Below are positions 56,465 to 64,000 of a stretch of 64,000 nt of DNA, one piece after another. The translations under genes were made by a program, and so were the position numbers. The first letter of the stretch is position 1. Each line of letters starts with the position of its first letter. Below the pieces are notes generated by a model. That model ran no database searches. It was not told the origin of the DNA and saw only the letters and a program-made list of their open reading frames with translations. Source of the DNA: Butyrivibrio fibrisolvens 16/4 (GTDB taxonomy: Bacteria; Bacillota; Clostridia; Lachnospirales; Lachnospiraceae); NCBI GenBank assembly GCA_000209815.1, contig FP929036.1:911287-975286 (forward strand), written 5' to 3'.

Positions 56465-57758
56465 TATTGCAGAAGTATACATGTGGGGAACCAGAATTGG
56501 AACACTACAACTTAGAGGCAATCTGCCTTTTGCTGAATTTGAATATGATAAAGATTTTTTAGAAAATGCAAGAGGAACAGATATACAACTATCTCCTTTA
56601 CAAATGCCACTTTCCGATAGAGTATATGCATTTCCAGATTTGGCGGCTTCCTTTCATGGCGTACCTGGAATGATAGCTGATTCTTTGCCTGATAAATTTG
56701 GTAATGCAGTAATTAATCAGTGGTTGGCTAGTCAAGGTAAAACAGAGGTAGATTTTAATGTTATAGACAGATTATGTTACACAGGCAGCAGAGGAATGGG
56801 GGCGCTAGAATACAGACCGGCTATTAGTGATTCAGCTACTGTGACAGAAAAAGTAAATGTAAATGAAATGGTTAAGTTTGCTTCTGATGTTTTGAATCAA
56901 CGAAAGCTTGTGGATATGGATATGAAGAGTGTTACTTATTCACAACTATTGAAGCTTGGTACATCTGCAGGCGGAGCAAGAGCAAAAGCTGTTATTGCCT
57001 GGAATGAAAAAACTAATGAGGTAAAATCCGGTCAAATTAATCCAGAAAAAGGTTTTGACTTTTGGCTAATGAAATTCGATGGCGTGAGTAAGAATGGTGA
57101 TCATAATTTAGAAGATGAGCCTGAGTATACTTTAATTGAATATGCATATTATCTTATGGCTTTGAAAGCTGGACTACAAATGAATGAGTGTAGGATTTTT
57201 AAAGAAGGCAATCATAATCATTTTATGACCAAAAGATTTGATAGAGTAGAGGGAAAGAAAATTCATATGCAGACTTTGGCAGCACTGGCGCATATAGATT
57301 ACAACACACCAAGGCTTTGTAGTTATGAACTGGCGACTACATATATGTATCAAATGGGGCTGGGACATAGTCAAATAGAACAGTTTTTTAGACGCATGGT
57401 ATTTAATGTTATAGCGGTTAATAGGGATGATCATGTGAAGAATGTATCATTTCTTATGGATAGAAATGGGACATGGAGCCTTTCTCCTGCATATGATATT
57501 ACATTTTCATACAATCCAACAAATAAATGGTTACAAAAACACCAGATGATGATTAACAATAAAAGCGAAAAGATTATGCTTGATGATTTAATACAGGCTG
57601 GGGCGAATATGGGAATATCAAAAGTAAAAGCAAAGAGCATTATCGAGGAAGTTAGGTTGGCGGTGGAGCAGTGGCCAGAGATTGCGGAGAGTCTTGGAAT
57701 AAGAGCCCAGACTATCGAGGTGATTAACAATATGATGGACGAATTAGTAATGCTTTAA
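56457..57758 (+). CDS. HipA-family serine/threonine kinase toxin (module 2)
   Basis: 433 residues, full HipA length. The N-terminal subdomain (EVYMWGTRIGTLQL, GVPGMIADSLPDKFGNAVIN) is followed by the Gly-rich loop LGTSAGGARAKAVIAW, the hinge FWLMKFDGV, catalytic loop NVIAVNRDDHVKNVSFL (Asp and Asn) and metal-binding SPAYDITFSYN. HipA toxins phosphorylate a target such as glutamyl-tRNA synthetase and induce dormancy. Codon use is AT-rich and unbiased compared with neighbouring housekeeping genes, consistent with a mobile accessory module. A terminator follows. Confidence 0.9.
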   Translation: MNNIAEVYMWGTRIGTLQLRGNLPFAEFEYDKDFLENARGTDIQLSPLQMPLSDRVYAFPDLAASFHGVPGMIADSLPDKFGNAVINQWLASQGKTEVDFNVIDRLCYTGSRGMGALEYRPAISDSATVTEKVNVNEMVKFASDVLNQRKLVDMDMKSVTYSQLLKLGTSAGGARAKAVIAWNEKTNEVKSGQINPEKGFDFWLMKFDGVSKNGDHNLEDEPEYTLIEYAYYLMALKAGLQMNECRIFKEGNHNHFMTKRFDRVEGKKIHMQTLAALAHIDYNTPRLCSYELATTYMYQMGLGHSQIEQFFRRMVFNVIAVNRDDHVKNVSFLMDRNGTWSLSPAYDITFSYNPTNKWLQKHQMMINNKSEKIMLDDLIQAGANMGISKVKAKSIIEEVRLAVEQWPEIAESLGIRAQTIEVINNMMDELVML

Positions 57759-57815
57759 AACAAATTATGTAAAGATTGTGAAAAACGGTCACAACTGAAA
57801 ACAGGTGTTATAATA

Positions 57816-57856
57816 GGTGCTACAGACGGATGAAAAACTGTTTGTAGCGCCTTTTT
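57816..57856 (+). terminator. Intrinsic terminator after the hipA-like gene
   Basis: GGTGCTACAGAC (57816-57827) pairs with GTTTGTAGCGCC (57840-57851), G-U pairs included, then TTTTT. Confidence 0.85.
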
Positions 57857-57897
57857 AGTAACTGAATTATTAATTTAAAAATTTTTCTAAAAAGGGG

Positions 57898-57924
57898 TTA
57901 AGTTTATAACAGAACATCCGATAT
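57898..57924 (+). promoter_or_regulatory. Sigma-28 promoter 1 of flagellin A
   Basis: TTAAG (57898-57902) and TCCGATAT (57917-57924), close to TAAA-N15-GCCGATAT. It is preceded by an AT-rich tract and AAAAAGGGG. The module is duplicated 134 bases downstream. Confidence 0.75.
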
Positions 57925-58031
57925 AGTAATTGTCAGGAAGAAAATGAGTCTTCTTGAAGCCTTTATACTAAAGGCAGGATGAGATGTTTTAGATACCCTA
58001 AAAATAATTTAAAAAATTTTAGAAAAAGGGG

Positions 58032-58059
58032 TTAAGTTTTAAAACGAATCATCCGATAA
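58032..58059 (+). promoter_or_regulatory. Sigma-28 promoter 2 of flagellin A
   Basis: TTAAG (58032-58036) and TCCGATAA (58052-58059), again preceded by AGAAAAAGGGG. Both promoters lie in the 562-base gap between the hipA-like gene and the flagellin, which otherwise holds a terminator and a long leader and no gene. Confidence 0.78.
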
Positions 58060-58257
58060 AGCAAATGTAGGATAAGAAAAGGATTTCTTTACCTCGAAAA
58101 GTAATACTCCAAATTCAAATGACTTCGAAACAGGACACGGATGTTATGAATCGAAAGTAATCAAATTATTTTCCCAAACTACAACTACAATTTTATAGAT
58201 ATCTAAGCAGTATGTCGCGCGAGTACTGTTGGATATAAAGGTATTTTATTAACAATT

Positions 58258-58314
58258 ATGTGTGAAAACACATCTTCCAGGAAAGGAATCCAGGAAGTAT
58301 CTACAAGGAGGTAG
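58258..58314 (+). promoter_or_regulatory. Flagellin A leader with two GGA hairpins (CsrA-like sites)
   Basis: Hairpins: ATGTG/CACAT (58258-58273); CTTCCAGG (58274-58281) with CCAGGAAG (58290-58297) and loop AAAGGAAT; then CTAC (58301-58304) and GTAG (58311-58314) enclosing AAGGAG, the Shine-Dalgarno itself. TACAAGGAGGT closely fits the CsrA-binding consensus. The same layout recurs before flagellin B with a different stem sequence. Confidence 0.65.
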
Positions 58315-58320
58315 AAATTT

Positions 58321-59781
58321 ATGGTAGTACAACATAACATGCAGGCTGCTAATGCTTCAAGAATGCTTAACATCACAACTGGTAATCAGTCAAAGTCAAC
58401 TGAGAAACTTTCTTCAGGTTACAAGATCAACCGTGCAGCAGATGATGCAGCTGGTCTTTCAATTTCAGAGAAGATGCGTAAGCAGATCAGAGGTCTTGAT
58501 CAGGCTTCTACAAACGCACAGGATGGTGTATCTGCAGTGCAGACAGCTGAAGGTGCTTTAACAGAAGTTCACTCAATGCTTCAGAGAATGAACGAGCTTG
58601 CAGTACAGGCTTCAAACGGAACAAACAGTGAGTCTGATAGATCATCTATCCAGGATGAAATTAATCAGCTTACAACAGAAATCGACCGTGTCGCCGAGAC
58701 AACAAAGTTCAACGAGACATATCTTCTTAAGGGCGACTATGGTAAGAAGACAATCCAGATAGCTGCTCATGATGCAGGTCTTGAGGGAACTCTTACACAG
58801 AACACAACAAAGGCTACATTTACAATTACAGCTTTAGCAATGGGCGATAACGTTACTATTGGTGGTACAAAGTATACTATCGGTGTAAATGGAGCAGATA
58901 CAGCAACAATGCTTAATAATGCTAAAACTGTATTAGGTGCTGGTACAGCAATTAATCCAAGTGCAGGTGAAGTTCTTAAGATTGATGGAAAGTCATTTAC
59001 AATTACTACTGGTGATACAAATGTAGCAACATCAGAACTTAAAATGACTGATCTTGGTAAGTTCGCAGGTTTAGGTTCTACTATTGAGTATAATGGCAAA
59101 TCTGTAACATTATTTAACGAAGAGAATGTAACAGGTGCACATGCAGATTCTAAGGTTGCTACAGTTATTACTCAGGAACAGGCTTATAACCTTATGGCTA
59201 ATGAGCTTAGAGCTGCTTCTTCTATAGGTGCAGATTCGGTTATTGGTACAATCACACCTAAGGATGGTGCTGGTCAGGCTCTTACCTCTGCAACAATTAA
59301 TGGCTACACGACTCAGAATACTGCTAATAAGATTACATTTACAATGACAAAGGGAACAGCTTCTGTTCAGAAAGACCTTTCATTCAATCTTCATGTTGGT
59401 TCTGATGCTGATATGACAAACAAGATTGGTGTTACAATCTCTGATATGAGCTCTGCTTCACTTGGTATCCAGGGTCTTAACGTAGCTGATGCAACAGGTA
59501 AGGCTGCTACATATGCAATCGATGCAATCGCTGACGCTGTTTCTAAGGTATCTGCACAGAGATCTTCACTCGGTGCTATCCAGAACAGATTAGAGCATAC
59601 AATCGCTAACGTAGACAACGTAGTTGAGAATACTAACGCTGCTGAGTCTCGTATCCGTGATACAGATATGGCTGATGAAATGGTTAACTACAGCAAGAAC
59701 AACATTCTTGCACAGGCAGGACAGTCAATGCTTGCTCAGGCTAATCAGTCAACACAGGGTGTATTATCAATCCTTGGATAA
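58321..59781 (+). CDS. fliC: Flagellin A
   Basis: 486 residues. The conserved N-terminal D0/D1 helices (MVVQHNMQAANASRMLNI, SSGYKINRAADDAAGLSIS, LQRMNELAVQASNG) and C-terminal D1/D0 helices (AIQNRLEHTIANVDNVVENT, NNILAQAGQSMLAQANQ) are complete. A variable middle (about 150-375) differs from flagellin B. It is exported by the flagellar type III system and forms the filament. It has two sigma-28 promoters, a long leader with CsrA-like hairpins, its own terminator and strongly optimised codons. Confidence 0.96.
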   Translation: MVVQHNMQAANASRMLNITTGNQSKSTEKLSSGYKINRAADDAAGLSISEKMRKQIRGLDQASTNAQDGVSAVQTAEGALTEVHSMLQRMNELAVQASNGTNSESDRSSIQDEINQLTTEIDRVAETTKFNETYLLKGDYGKKTIQIAAHDAGLEGTLTQNTTKATFTITALAMGDNVTIGGTKYTIGVNGADTATMLNNAKTVLGAGTAINPSAGEVLKIDGKSFTITTGDTNVATSELKMTDLGKFAGLGSTIEYNGKSVTLFNEENVTGAHADSKVATVITQEQAYNLMANELRAASSIGADSVIGTITPKDGAGQALTSATINGYTTQNTANKITFTMTKGTASVQKDLSFNLHVGSDADMTNKIGVTISDMSSASLGIQGLNVADATGKAATYAIDAIADAVSKVSAQRSSLGAIQNRLEHTIANVDNVVENTNAAESRIRDTDMADEMVNYSKNNILAQAGQSMLAQANQSTQGVLSILG

Positions 59782-59869
59782 TCATAATCCAATTAGTATT
59801 GGGGTGGCTTAAAAGCCGATTTATCCAATTAAGTTGTTTCGCGCAGACTAGTTAAATACTAGTAAATTA

Positions 59870-59899
59870 GGAGGCTTCCTAAGGGAGGCCTCCTTTTTT
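59870..59899 (+). terminator. Intrinsic terminator of flagellin A
   Basis: GGAGGCTTCCT (59870-59880) and GGGAGGCCTCC (59883-59893) pair over 11 bases around AA, followed by six Ts. Confidence 0.93.
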
Positions 59900-59911
59900 G
59901 TGTATTTGGAC

Positions 59912-59938
59912 TAAAGTTTTTTTCGCCTCTTCCGATAA
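59912..59938 (+). promoter_or_regulatory. Sigma-28 promoter of flagellin B
   Basis: TAAA (59912-59915), exactly 15 bases, TCCGATAA (59931-59938): nearly perfect sigma-28 consensus. The leader to the ATG is about 275 bases and forms at least one long hairpin (CGCTATTT with AAATAGTG). The 439-base gap holds no gene. Confidence 0.85.
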
Positions 59939-60174
59939 AAAAAGTAGATGATAAAAAATCATCACAAAATAGTAGCTTTACAATTGAATAAAGCAGTTAT
60001 ACTACTGACGCTATTTGGGATACCACATAGATTCCTTAAATAGTGTGATTTCTAACCTTGGTAGCATGTGGAGGTTGGTCACTCCCTTGTTATATAGATA
60101 CTCGTGTAAGCCTAAAGTATGTAGCACGATGTCATTCGAAAACAGTAAATTAACTAATGTTATGCAATATGCAT

Positions 60175-60215
60175 CTTTCACGAAGGGAATCGTGAGAGTA
60201 TCTACAAGGAGGTAG
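60175..60215 (+). promoter_or_regulatory. Flagellin B leader with two GGA hairpins (CsrA-like sites)
   Basis: CTTTCACGA (60175-60183) pairs with TCGTGAGAG (60190-60198) around AGGGAA; then CTAC (60202-60205) and GTAG (60212-60215) around AAGGAG, the ribosome site. The first stem differs from that of flagellin A but keeps pairing, so base changes are compensatory. Confidence 0.65.
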
Positions 60216-60220
60216 AAATT

Positions 60221-61729
60221 ATGGTAGTACAACACAATATGCAGGCAGCTAATGCTTCAAGAATGTTAGGAATAACAACAAATGCTCAGGGAAAGTCTAC
60301 TGAGAAACTTTCAAGTGGTTTTAAAATTAACCGTGCAGCAGATGATGCAGCTGGTCTTTCAATTTCAGAAAAAATGCGTAAACAGATAAGAGGTTTGGAT
60401 CAGGCATCAACAAATGCATCTGATGGTATCTCAGCAGTTCAGACCGCCGAGGGTGCCCTCACTGAAGTGCACTCAATGCTTCAGAGAATGAATGAGTTGG
60501 CAGTTCAGGCAGCAAACGGTACAAACTCTGAATCTGATCGTTCATCTATTCAGGATGAAATCCTTCAGCTTACAACAGAAATCGACCGTGTAGCAGAGAC
60601 AACAAAGTTCAACGAGACCTATCTTCTCAAGGGGGACTACGGCACCAAGTCGCAGGTAATCGCAGCTCATGATGCTGGTCTAGCAGGCACACTTACACAG
60701 AATACAACAACAGCCACATTTACTGTAAATGCCCTTGCAATGGGTGATACAGTTACAATCGGTGGCGTTAAGTACACAATTGGTATTCAGGGTACTAGTG
60801 TTACTGATCAGTTGGATAAGGCATTATCAGTTCTTGGCACATCTTCTGGTGCCTTGAAACCAGGTGAAGTTGTAAAGATTGATGGCAAGTCATTTACAAT
60901 TGCAGCAGCTACAAATGCTGATACTTCAGAGGTAGCAGCAACTGAGCTAAGCAAGTTTGCAAGTCAGGGTTCAACAATCGAGTACAATGGAAAGGTTGCA
61001 AAGCTTTTCAGTACAGATAATGGTGGAGACCCAGCAGATGGTGTAGATGCAAAAGATGCTACACTGATTACAGCAGCAAAGGCATATCAGCTTATGTCTA
61101 ACGAGCTTAGGGCAGCTTCTTCTATAGGATGTGATGCTATCGTAGACCTTCCAACAGTTAAAATTGGTGGAAATACAGAGGTATACACTAAAGACACCAC
61201 AGATCCTACAATTGCAGCAGCAAAAACAGCTGTAAATGGAAAGTTACCTACTGATGTTAATACTAACCCACCTCTTAAGGTTGAGTTTATTTTAACAAAG
61301 GGTACTGCAGTTGTTCAGAAGAGCTTAGCATTCAATCTTCATGTTGGTTCTGATGCTGATATGACAAACAAGATTGGTGTTACAATCGAATCTATGACAG
61401 CTACAGCTCTTGGTCTTCAGGGACTTAACGTAGGTGATGCAACTGGTAAGGCAGCAACTTATGCAATCGATTGCATTGCAGATGCACTTGCAAAGGTATC
61501 TGCACAGAGATCTGGTCTTGGTGCTATTCAAAACAGACTCGAGCATTCTATCGCAAATCTTGATAATGTAGTAGAGAACACAGAGGCCTCTGAATCACGT
61601 ATCCGTGATACAGATATGGCAGCAGAGATGGTTACATACAGCAAGAACAATATTCTTGCTCAGGCAGGCCAGTCAATGCTCGCTCAGGCAAATCAGGCAA
61701 CTCAGGGTGTAATGTCACTACTTCAGTAA
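60221..61729 (+). CDS. fliC: Flagellin B
   Basis: 502 residues, paralogous to flagellin A. The first about 150 residues and last about 120 are nearly the same (MVVQHNMQAANASRMLGI, SSGFKINRAADDAAGLSIS; end QANQATQGVMSLLQ). The central domain (about 150-390) is diverged and longer, so the surface-exposed part of the filament would differ. It has its own sigma-28 promoter, CsrA-like leader and terminator, allowing separate control. Tandem origin by gene duplication is the simplest explanation. Confidence 0.96.
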   Translation: MVVQHNMQAANASRMLGITTNAQGKSTEKLSSGFKINRAADDAAGLSISEKMRKQIRGLDQASTNASDGISAVQTAEGALTEVHSMLQRMNELAVQAANGTNSESDRSSIQDEILQLTTEIDRVAETTKFNETYLLKGDYGTKSQVIAAHDAGLAGTLTQNTTTATFTVNALAMGDTVTIGGVKYTIGIQGTSVTDQLDKALSVLGTSSGALKPGEVVKIDGKSFTIAAATNADTSEVAATELSKFASQGSTIEYNGKVAKLFSTDNGGDPADGVDAKDATLITAAKAYQLMSNELRAASSIGCDAIVDLPTVKIGGNTEVYTKDTTDPTIAAAKTAVNGKLPTDVNTNPPLKVEFILTKGTAVVQKSLAFNLHVGSDADMTNKIGVTIESMTATALGLQGLNVGDATGKAATYAIDCIADALAKVSAQRSGLGAIQNRLEHSIANLDNVVENTEASESRIRDTDMAAEMVTYSKNNILAQAGQSMLAQANQATQGVMSLLQ

Positions 61730-61778
61730 TTAGCGTGGCCAAACGCAGTAAGTACTTTAATGGTACTATCCAGAAATT

Positions 61779-61800
61779 GGGGTCCTCCGGGATCCCTTTT
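61779..61800 (+). terminator. Intrinsic terminator of flagellin B
   Basis: GGGGTCC (61779-61785) pairs with GGATCCC (61790-61796), then TTTT. Confidence 0.8.
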
Positions 61801-61804
61801 GTAT

Positions 61805-61890
61805 GGAGATTTTTTCTTGCATTTTAATGCAAGAAAATGTCTCCCACAACACAGCCCATTGCCGAAGGCAATCTATAATGGCTGTGTTTT
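61805..61890 (+). terminator. Two further hairpins between flagellin B and apt
   Basis: TTTTCTTGCATT (61812-61823) pairs perfectly with AATGCAAGAAAA (61826-61837), extended by GGAGA/TCTCC. Next, AACACAGCC (61848-61856) pairs with GGCTGTGTT (61880-61888) around a nested ATTGCC-GAA-GGCAAT hairpin, followed by TTTT. Confidence 0.8.
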
Positions 61891-61899
61891 CCCGCTCAC

Positions 61900-61951
61900 T
61901 TGAATTCTTTTCAATAAACTTATATAATTGATAAGGATAATATCTTTATCC
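61900..61951 (+). promoter_or_regulatory. apt promoter and 5' hairpin
   Basis: TTGAAT (61900-61905), 17 bases, TATAAT (61923-61928). The predicted RNA begins at or near GGATAA (61935-61940), which pairs with TTATCC (61946-61951). No purine riboswitch core was recognised. Confidence 0.75.
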
Positions 61952-62012
61952 GACTGTGTATTTATCATTCCAGAGGAAAAATTAGGGTAATTGCACTAGA
62001 AGGAGTTTTTAA

Positions 62013-62537
62013 ATGAAGAAAGTAGAAGATTACGTAAGAACTATTCCAGATTTTCCAGAACCAGGCATTATGTTTAGAGATGTCACTTCAGTTCTTCAGG
62101 ATGCTGAAGGCTTCAAGCTCGCTATCGACGAGATGAAGAAGCTTCTTGATGGAGTAGATTTTGATGTTATAGCAGGCGCAGAGAGCCGTGGTTTCATCTT
62201 TGGTGCACCACTTGCTTACGCACTTGGAAAGCCATTCGTGCTTATCCGCAAGAAAGGAAAGCTTCCTTGTGAGACTATCGAAAAGTCATACGAGTTAGAG
62301 TACGGCACAGCTACAATCGAGATGCACAAGGACGCTATTAAGCCAGGTCAGAAGGTAGTAGTTGTTGATGATCTTATCGCTACAGGCGGTACTATCGAGG
62401 CAGCTTGCGAGCTTATCGAGGAGCTTGGCGGCGAGGTTGCAAAGGTTGTATTCCTTATGGAGCTTGCAGGTCTTAAGGGACGTGAGAAACTTGCAAAATA
62501 TGACGTTGCATCAGTAGTTACATACGAAGGAAAGTAA
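62013..62537 (+). CDS. apt: Adenine phosphoribosyltransferase
   Basis: 174 residues; salvages adenine with PRPP to AMP. N-terminal VEDYVRTIPDFPEPGIMFRD is the Apt hallmark; GAESRGFIFGAPLAYALG and the PRPP-binding VVVVDDLIATGGT complete the fold. AGAAGGAG lies upstream of the ATG. It is monocistronic with its own promoter and terminator. Confidence 0.97.
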   Translation: MKKVEDYVRTIPDFPEPGIMFRDVTSVLQDAEGFKLAIDEMKKLLDGVDFDVIAGAESRGFIFGAPLAYALGKPFVLIRKKGKLPCETIEKSYELEYGTATIEMHKDAIKPGQKVVVVDDLIATGGTIEAACELIEELGGEVAKVVFLMELAGLKGREKLAKYDVASVVTYEGK

Positions 62538-62561
62538 AAACGTAAGTAGGACAGAATTTTT

Positions 62562-62594
62562 GGGTAGTACATGTGTTGATGTGCTACCCTTTTT
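62562..62594 (+). terminator. Intrinsic terminator of apt
   Basis: GGGTAGTACA (62562-62571) pairs with TGTGCTACCC (62580-62589), followed by TTTTT. Confidence 0.9.
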
Positions 62595-62609
62595 AAATTA
62601 TTTAAGTGA

Positions 62610-62692
62610 GCCAGTAGCAGACAAGCTCTTGGTATTACTCAAGGAGCCAATCTCGCGACGGAGTGATACCAAGGCTTGTATGTGTAACTGGC
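62610..62692 (+). other. 83-base bulged hairpin upstream of trmO
   Basis: Three coaxial stems: GCCAGT (62610-62615) with ACTGGC (62687-62692); CAAGC (62622-62626) with GCTTG (62674-62678); and, after a one-base bulge, CTTGGTATTACTC (62628-62640) with GAGTGATACCAAG (62661-62673, one G-U). The 20-base loop is 62641-62660. GGAG at 62693-62696, right after the outer stem, is the ribosome site of the next gene. Either a structured leader or a palindromic repeat. Confidence 0.65.
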
Positions 62693-62702
62693 GGAGTATT
62701 TC

Positions 62703-63377
62703 ATGAATTTAAAAGAGATAGCACATATAAACACAGGATTTACACAAAAATTTGGTATACCTAGACAAAGTGGACTGGTTAGTGAAATAGGACACATAAT
62801 CTTTACTCCAGAGTTTAGAAATCCTACATTTATTGATGGCATAACGGATTATGATTATCTGTGGCTGCTGTGGGGATTTTCGAAAAACAAGGCTTTGGAG
62901 GGAGGTACGGTTCGTCCACCACGTCTGGGAGGGCAAAAGCACATGGGGGTTTTCGCCACCCGTGCACCCTACAGACCAAACAATATAGGACTTTCATCAG
63001 TTAGGCTTTTAGAGGTTCAGGAAACAGTGGAGTACGGTCCGGTATTGGTGGTAAGTGGTGTGGATATGCTAGATGGCACACCAATATATGATATAAAGCC
63101 ATATATTCCCTATGCGGATGCACATCCAGATGCCCGAGGCGGCTTCACCGACGAGCTTTCTAAGGGTGCGCAGGTAAGTGTGGATTTTCCAAATGATTTA
63201 CTGGAGAAATTACCAGAGGAATTAAGAGAATCAGCAATAGAGGTTCTTTCACAGGATCCAAGAGCAGGCTATGACCGTGGGAAAACAAGAGATTTTAGAC
63301 TTGCATACCATGGATATGATATAGTATTTTTAGGTAAAGATGGAGAGATAACGGTAACTGATGTATTGAAAATTTAA
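62703..63377 (+). CDS. trmO: tRNA m6t6A37 methyltransferase (TrmO/TsaA family)
   Basis: 224 residues. The family methylates N6-threonylcarbamoyl-A37 of tRNA using SAM. The fold's signature is present: IAHINTGFTQKFGIPRQSG, FRNPTFIDGITDYDYLWLLW, FATRAPYRPNNIGLSSVRLL and VDMLDGTPIYDIKPYIPYAD. The C-terminal part (LSQDPRAGYDRGKTRDFRLA) is typical of the longer bacterial form. A GGAG directly after the large hairpin is the ribosome site. It is followed by a kinase-like gene 24 bases on, probably co-transcribed. Confidence 0.9.
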   Translation: MNLKEIAHINTGFTQKFGIPRQSGLVSEIGHIIFTPEFRNPTFIDGITDYDYLWLLWGFSKNKALEGGTVRPPRLGGQKHMGVFATRAPYRPNNIGLSSVRLLEVQETVEYGPVLVVSGVDMLDGTPIYDIKPYIPYADAHPDARGGFTDELSKGAQVSVDFPNDLLEKLPEELRESAIEVLSQDPRAGYDRGKTRDFRLAYHGYDIVFLGKDGEITVTDVLKI

Positions 63378-63401
63378 TTCAAATCAAGGAGGGGCTTCAT
63401 T

Positions 63402-63971
63402 ATGTATGACTATATTGCCATTGAACGTACCTACGGTAGCGGCGGACACAAGATTGCCGAGCAGCTTGCAAAGCGACTTAATTATCGCTTATACGACCGT
63501 GGCGTTGTAGTTGAAACCTGCAAACGTTTGGGACTTGATTATGATGTGGTTTCTACAATGGACGAAAAGAATCCTGTAAAAACATTCTTTAATGCTCCAG
63601 GTGAGAACATCACTATGGAGGAGAAGATTTATAATACAGAGGTTAAAATTATTCAGGAAGCCATTGCAGAGCCTGGATGTATTTTCGTGGGTCGTTGCGC
63701 CAGCGAGCTTCTTAAGGACAAAAAGTGCCTGAAGGTATTCATCACTGCCAGTGAGGAATACCGCAAAGAGCGTGCTAAGAATGTCGAAAAAATCGAAGGT
63801 AGCAAGGTGGAAGAGGTTATGCGCAAGTTTGATAAAAAGCGTGAGAAATTCTTTACCACACATTCAGGTGCAAAATGGGGCTCTATCGAATACTTTGATT
63901 TGATTATTGATTCTGAGGCTGTTTCTGAGGAAGAGTGCGTAGCACTTTTGGAGGCAGTTGCAAAAGCATAA
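63402..63971 (+). CDS. Cytidylate kinase-like family protein
   Basis: 189 residues of the AAA/cytidylate-kinase-like group. Its Gly-rich loop AIERTYGSGGHKIAEQLAKR replaces a classical Walker A. Further motifs are LYDRGVVVETCKRLGLD, the strand CIFVGRCASELL (Asp-to-Gly-Arg-Cys form) and FITASEEYRKERAKNVEKI. It probably phosphorylates a nucleotide or similar small molecule; true CMP kinase activity is not certain because these are paralogues of Cmk. AAGGAGGGG precedes the ATG. The last 29 bases of the window hold no feature. Confidence 0.87.
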   Translation: MYDYIAIERTYGSGGHKIAEQLAKRLNYRLYDRGVVVETCKRLGLDYDVVSTMDEKNPVKTFFNAPGENITMEEKIYNTEVKIIQEAIAEPGCIFVGRCASELLKDKKCLKVFITASEEYRKERAKNVEKIEGSKVEEVMRKFDKKREKFFTTHSGAKWGSIEYFDLIIDSEAVSEEECVALLEAVAKA

Positions 63972-64000
63972 TAGACATTAAATTACCCTCCCTGGCATCA

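Noticed and set aside
57776..57794. TTGTGA-N7-TCACAA dyad resembling a CRP site
   Set aside because: Spacing is 7 rather than 6, no promoter is suitably placed, and it is followed directly by the hipA terminator.
57809..57814. Perfect TATAAT after the hipA-like gene
   Set aside because: There is no -35, and a transcript would start inside the terminator stem.

Overview
The window looks like a chromosomal segment of a low-GC, anaerobic, flagellated, fibre-degrading Lachnospiraceae bacterium of the Butyrivibrio/Pseudobutyrivibrio type. The basis is AT-rich DNA with strong AGGAGG ribosome sites, a pyruvate:ferredoxin oxidoreductase, several xylan-type glycosidases, a GH3 beta-glucosidase with reversed domain order (known from Butyrivibrio), lipoprotein-fed LplB/LplC-type sugar ABC transporters, and tandem flagellins with sigma-28 promoters. 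The genus is an inference. All genes but guaB lie on the + strand.

Layout. 1-4600: small accessory genes (DUF7010 membrane protein, Nudix hydrolase, P-loop kinase, sugar O-acetyltransferase, S66 LD-carboxypeptidase, frameshifted LacX-type aldose epimerase), with an unusual phased array of TACGG half-sites at 1869-2116. 4763-7956: alanine/glycine:cation symporter, membrane diguanylate cyclase, XRE regulator. 8052-32777: a (arabino)xylo-oligosaccharide locus. It holds an esterase, a GntR repressor with two identical operators, transporter 1, a YesL-like protein, GH3 beta-xylosidase, SGNH esterase, GH43, a YesM/YesN-type two-component pair, transporter 2, GH8 exo-oligoxylanase, a phosphohexomutase and a permuted GH3. 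Oligosaccharides imported by the two ABC systems would be deacetylated and cut to monosaccharides in the cytoplasm. 32840-39172: housekeeping guaB (-), PFOR and nrdR, then a small sigma-28-driven gene of unknown function. 39443-46780: one 2445-residue surface protein joining GH43, GH30 and GH43_24-like domains with binding modules, probably for arabinogalactan side chains of plant cell walls. 46849-51945: yqeG, rpiB, tig, clpP, clpX, engB. 51947-57758: a zinc/manganese ABC transporter whose operon is interrupted by a split HipA-like module and followed by a second HipBA-like module. 58321-61729: two flagellins with sigma-28 promoters and CsrA-like leaders. 62013-63971: apt, trmO and a cytidylate-kinase-like gene.

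Twelve single-base frameshifts, all in A or T runs of five or more, disrupt nine reading frames. Eleven are one base too short. Several genes listed as pseudogenes may therefore be intact in the organism. Products were assigned from recognisable motifs only; no database search was run.
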